Shown here: positions 6,192-7,929 of the stretch, piece by piece | Numbering within the stretch: position 1 is the first letter of the stretch | Layout of the letters: every line of letters starts with the position of its first letter | Source of the DNA: Alphaproteobacteria bacterium | GTDB lineage: Bacteria > Pseudomonadota > Alphaproteobacteria > RF32 > CAG-239 | Reading direction: 5' to 3' | Assembly: GCA_017650255.1 (NCBI GenBank) | Contig: JAGCFG010000014.1 | Span: forward strand, 1 to 7,929 | Length of the DNA stretch: 7,929 nt | The notes under the pieces: model-generated | The model's input: the letters and a program-made list of their open reading frames with translations, nothing else | What the model was told of the DNA's origin: nothing | The model's database searches: none | Made by a program: the position numbers and the translations under genes

Positions 6192-7202
6192 TTATATACG
6201 CGTACTCTTCGAGCGCACATATGCAGGACCAACACTTGTGTTAAAGTCATTTAATACTCTGTCTTTATCTTTATCATTCTTAAAAATGTTGTCAATCATC
6301 TCAAATATATTTGGGTCTTGTATAACTTTCGCAGCCCTATAAGCAGCACTTTTTATCGACTCTTCATCATCAACAAAATACCATTTAACCAACTGCATTA
6401 CCTTCCCTTGATTTTCTCTCAAAAACTTCAAGTCAAGATCTCTGACATTGGCGGGATCATCATCTCTGCATACAATATAGTTATGAAAATACCTTGGGGC
6501 ACATTCCACTGCATTATTACTTTGGTCAAAATCTTCATTTGTTAAATTTTTGTTCACAAGCATAATAACTTTATTATTTCTTTTTAGGGCTTCCACAATT
6601 TCATTTATCGCCACTTTTCTGCCGCCGGTACAAACGAGCACATTCGAAGCATTAGCCGTAGCCTCAAGATATGTTTGGTTATCAGGAAACAGATGAACAG
6701 GTGTCCTTAGAAACTTTCTCATATTTACATCTTTATTAAAAGCGCTCAAATCAGTGCCTTCCCAATATCGTTGGGTTGTAAAAAGAGCAACATTAGATGG
6801 GTTCAGACCACTTACTGATGTAGTCATTTCATATATTGATCCAGGATACAAAGTCGGTGGAGTAATATATCCGGTATTTTTTGATCCCAAATATTTATCT
6901 AAATGTTTCAAAAAACTCGACGTAACTTCTGAATACCCTTCCTGATCAAAAGAATAACCGGAAGTAGCAATCCTATACTTCTTTTTACCAATACCGCTTT
7001 TCTCCAAAATCTCGCTGACATCAGCTGTCTCATGGATAAACGTTTTACAATCGTCTTTACTATATTCTCTGTTCTTAAAACTTGCGGTAAAGTCTCTTAT
7101 TCTTTCTTTCAAAGAAGATCTAGCATCTGTCTCATTGCCTTGAGAAGAATCAACCAAGCGCCTCAATCGTCCTAACTTTAATTGAAGTCTATTTCCGTCC
7201 AT
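6192..7202 (-). CDS. Uncharacterised 336-residue protein with a possible Rossmann/SLOG-like segment
   Basis: A soluble protein that I do not recognise. Residues 1-70 are charged and probably helical (LGRLRRLVDSSQ, then RSSLKERIRDFTASF). A likely alpha/beta core runs from KKYRIATSGYSF (about 74-85), through TGYITPPTLYPGSIYEMTTS and NVALFTTQRY, to NVLVCTGGRKVAINEIVEAL (187-206) and KVIMLVNKNL (211-220). A strand ending in a GG pair followed by xxxAxxEI is the kind of arrangement seen in LOG/SLOG nucleotide-binding folds; the canonical GGxGT is not complete, so this is a guess at fold, not function. The C-terminal 80 residues look helical. The ATG at 7202 has GAGGAG 7 nt upstream. The longer TTG reading at 7226 lacks a ribosome site. 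The gene stands alone behind a perfect consensus promoter, and I see no clear terminator after its stop. Confidence 0.75.
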   Translation of the reverse strand: MDGNRLQLKLGRLRRLVDSSQGNETDARSSLKERIRDFTASFKNREYSKDDCKTFIHETADVSEILEKSGIGKKKYRIATSGYSFDQEGYSEVTSSFLKHLDKYLGSKNTGYITPPTLYPGSIYEMTTSVSGLNPSNVALFTTQRYWEGTDLSAFNKDVNMRKFLRTPVHLFPDNQTYLEATANASNVLVCTGGRKVAINEIVEALKRNNKVIMLVNKNLTNEDFDQSNNAVECAPRYFHNYIVCRDDDPANVRDLDLKFLRENQGKVMQLVKWYFVDDEESIKSAAYRAAKVIQDPNIFEMIDNIFKNDKDKDRVLNDFNTSVGPAYVRSKSTRI

Positions 7203-7209
7203 TTCAATT

Positions 7210-7215
7210 CTCCTC
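7210..7215 (-). promoter_or_regulatory. Ribosome binding site that fixes the start of the 336-residue protein
   Basis: GAGGAG on the - strand, 7 nt before the ATG at 7202. Confidence 0.8.
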
Positions 7216-7237
7216 AATTCTTCCAATAGTTATACAC

Positions 7238-7266
7238 ATTATAACACATACACAAAATAATGTCAA
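7238..7266 (-). promoter_or_regulatory. Perfect consensus sigma70 promoter with extended -10
   Basis: On the - strand TTGACA (7266-7261), exactly 17 bp, then TATAAT (7243-7238). A TG one base upstream of the -10 (TGTTATAAT) adds the extended element. Transcription would start near 7231, about 28 nt before the ATG at 7202. It is the only promoter in the window matching consensus at all twelve positions. Confidence 0.85.
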
Positions 7267-7380
7267 ATTTGTTTCAAATTGAACCTAATTTCCCTTACAA
7301 GACATTTCAAGTGAATTTTTAAAACACGTATAAAGGACTTTCTAACCTACACTGATGGGGTACGCTAAGAATTAACCGCC
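7267..7380. other. Intergenic stretch without recognised genes
   Basis: No gene is seen between 7203 and 7651. This first part, beyond the promoter, is AT-rich up to about 7345. It then changes to a more GC-balanced sequence (TGATGGGGTACGCTAAG at 7353-7369) that leads into the repeat module. I find no hairpin, promoter or coding frame I would defend here. Confidence 0.5.
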
Positions 7381-7508
7381 GCCCTCCCGTCTCGCTTTCG
7401 TTTGTAATCGAATCTCTCTCTTCGGAGGTTTGAACCCTAATCCCATAATTCAGATACAAAGAAACCGCCATAAAGGCGGCTTTTTTGTTTGGTCGGGACG
7501 AGAGGATT
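7381..7508. repeat. Left copy of tRNA-tail repeat module (diverged)
   Basis: This copy aligns with 7546-7670. From left to right it has a conserved CTTTCGTTTGTAATCGAA-like block, a decayed T-arm palindrome (7408-7433), a variable linker, a terminator-like hairpin (7462-7487) and a 20-bp exact copy (7489-7508) of the 3' end of the tRNA-Pro gene including its CCA. Further into the tRNA the match is lost: the 5' half of the T-arm is not preserved, so this copy cannot be a functional tRNA. Confidence 0.7.
7462..7487. terminator. Terminator-like hairpin of the left module
   Basis: CCGCC (7465-7469), loop ATAAA, GGCGG (7475-7479), then C and six T residues on the + strand. The T-run is better on the + strand than on the - strand, so its direction of action is unclear. 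Confidence 0.55.
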
Positions 7509-7572
7509 ACTTCGTTCACTTCGGCAATCGGCAAAGCCGACCGGCGTTTTCTCATCCGCCTTTGCCTTGTAG

Positions 7573-7598
7573 TCGAACCTCCTTTTTCGGAGGTTCGA
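7573..7598. repeat. Perfect palindrome made of tRNA T-arm sequence
   Basis: TCGAACCTCC (7573-7582), loop TTTTTC, GGAGGTTCGA (7589-7598): ten perfect pairs. Each arm equals the T-arm 5' strand and loop of the adjacent tRNA-Pro, once in each orientation. Confidence 0.75.
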
Positions 7599-7618
7599 AC
7601 CCAACTCCACAATCCAAT

Positions 7619-7649
7619 AAAAAAAGGCACTACAAGGGTACCTTTTTTT
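7619..7649 (-). terminator. Terminator of the tRNA-Pro gene
   Basis: On the - strand AAAAAAAGGTAC pairs with GTGCCTTTTTTT (one T-G wobble) around a seven-base loop. It starts 2 bp after the tRNA CCA and ends in a run of seven T residues. Confidence 0.8.
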
Positions 7650-7651
7650 AT

Positions 7652-7728
7652 TGGTCGGGACGAGAGGATTCGAACCTCCGACTTCTTGCACCCCATGCAA
7701 GCGCTCTACCAGGCTGAACTACGTCCCG
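7652..7728 (-). tRNA. tRNA-Pro (anticodon GGG), CCA encoded
   Basis: A complete 77-nt cloverleaf on the - strand. The acceptor CGGGACG pairs with CGTCCCG, the D-arm is GTTC/GAGC with loop AGCCTGGTA, and the anticodon stem CTTGC/GCAAG encloses loop ATGGGGT. Positions 34-36 of the loop read GGG, decoding CCC (and by wobble CCU) proline codons. The T-arm is GGAGG-TTCGAAT-CCTCT, with one G-T pair. Discriminator A is followed by an encoded CCA at 7654-7652. It resembles the E. coli proL type. A terminator follows 2 bp later, and a plausible promoter overlaps the stop codon of the upstream gene. Confidence 0.97.
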
Positions 7729-7738
7729 TTTGTCAGAC

Positions 7739-7767
7739 TCTATATATCCGACTCTGAAATTATGCAA
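7739..7767 (-). promoter_or_regulatory. Probable promoter of tRNA-Pro
   Basis: On the - strand TTGCAT (7767-7762), 17 bp, then TATAGA (7744-7739), about 10 bp before the mature tRNA 5' end. The -35 box includes the stop region of the upstream gene. The -10 lies inside an imperfect inverted repeat (TCAGACTC at 7733-7740, GACTCTGA at 7750-7757). The fit is moderate, and the tRNA may also be made by readthrough, as I see no terminator between the two. Confidence 0.45.
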
Positions 7768-7929
7768 GCATTTTTTTTGATTCGCCTGCTAAAACATCTT
7801 TTAAATTATTTTTTAAATCCAATAATTCGTCTTTAAGCTTCGTGAGCTCTTCAACTTGTTTCGTATCAAGTTTTTGAGGGGCAGGGTGCTCGTGCGCTTC
7901 AGCATCGGCAGGCAAAACAGGCTCGAAAA
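7760..7929 (-). CDS. C-terminal end of an unrecognised, probably coiled-coil protein (partial)
   Basis: A frame on the - strand enters from the right edge and ends at TAA (7762-7760), giving the last 55 residues. They begin FEPVLPADAEAHEHPAPQKL, a proline/alanine/histidine-rich linker. A heptad-like helix follows (KQVEELTKLKDELLDLKNNL) and then the tail DVLAGESKKMLA. The linker-plus-coiled-coil pattern and sensible codon use argue for a real gene whose start is outside the window. No family can be named from this part. The tRNA-Pro gene lies 31 bp downstream on the same strand with no terminator between, so the two may be co-transcribed. Confidence 0.6.
   Translation of the reverse strand, partial: FEPVLPADAEAHEHPAPQKLDTKQVEELTKLKDELLDLKNNLKDVLAGESKKMLA

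Larger units (their letters stand above)
7546..7670. repeat. Right copy of tRNA-tail repeat module, joined to the intact tRNA
   Basis: Same order as the left copy: a CCTTTGCCTTGTAGTCGAA block, a perfect T-arm palindrome (7573-7598), a linker, a terminator hairpin (7619-7649) and then the tRNA 3' end. The two modules are offset by 162-165 bp. Stem sequences of the terminators differ while the layout is kept. Confidence 0.7.

Noticed and set aside
7489..7545. Second tRNA gene
   Set aside because: Only the 3' tail matches. The T-arm 5' strand and the rest of the cloverleaf are missing.
7381..7670. CRISPR-like array
   Set aside because: Only two diverged units with no constant repeat-spacer structure, and both are explained by the tRNA tail and terminators.
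7319..7836. Several overlapping open frames of 61-125 residues on both strands
   Set aside because: They run through the tRNA gene, its terminator and the repeat module. Their shared peptides (such as SNPLVPT) are translations of the tRNA 3' end, so they are not genes.

Overview
The window looks like AT-rich chromosomal DNA of a proteobacterium, most probably a low-GC alphaproteobacterium. The case rests on the gene set: HflK and HflC, a two-PDZ Deg-type periplasmic protease, the DNA polymerase III chi subunit and a tRNA-Pro(GGG) with an encoded CCA. The taxonomic call is inference from gene content and base composition, because no marker gene that would fix it lies in the window.

Left part (1-3721, all + strand): a tight cluster of the 3' end of hflK, then hflC, a degP/degQ-type serine protease, holC and a small five-helix membrane protein. 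Gaps are 11 and 4 bp, followed by an 8-bp overlap and a 3-bp gap, so these are probably one transcript. It ends at a long hairpin at 3733-3777 that also faces the convergent gene on its right. HflK/HflC form the membrane complex that modulates FtsH, and DegP-type proteases handle misfolded envelope proteins, so the first three genes form an envelope quality-control unit. HolC is a replisome subunit that rides along.

Middle part (3797-7202, all - strand): five genes in a row, each apparently transcribed alone. They are a four-helix membrane protein, a 63-residue two-helix protein, a SemiSWEET/PQ-loop transporter, a 231-residue protein of unknown function and a 336-residue protein of unknown function with a possible Rossmann/SLOG-like segment. 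Each has a recognisable sigma70-type promoter. That of the 336-residue protein is a perfect TTGACA-17-TATAAT with an extended -10. For four of the five, the longest open frame begins upstream at a TTG that is really part of a -35 box or lies upstream of a strong ribosome site, so I have moved those starts inward. A short stretch at 4741-4836 may be a decayed transposase tail.

Right part (7267-7929): no gene between 7203 and 7651, but this stretch holds a duplicated module built from the 3' end of the neighbouring tRNA-Pro gene, a terminator-like hairpin and a tRNA T-arm-derived palindrome. The intact tRNA-Pro(GGG) gene follows on the - strand. The C-terminal end of an unrecognised, probably coiled-coil protein on the - strand runs off the right edge.

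I see no clear defence system, CRISPR array, complete insertion sequence or prophage. The two most unusual items are the tRNA-tail module and the orphan 336-residue gene.
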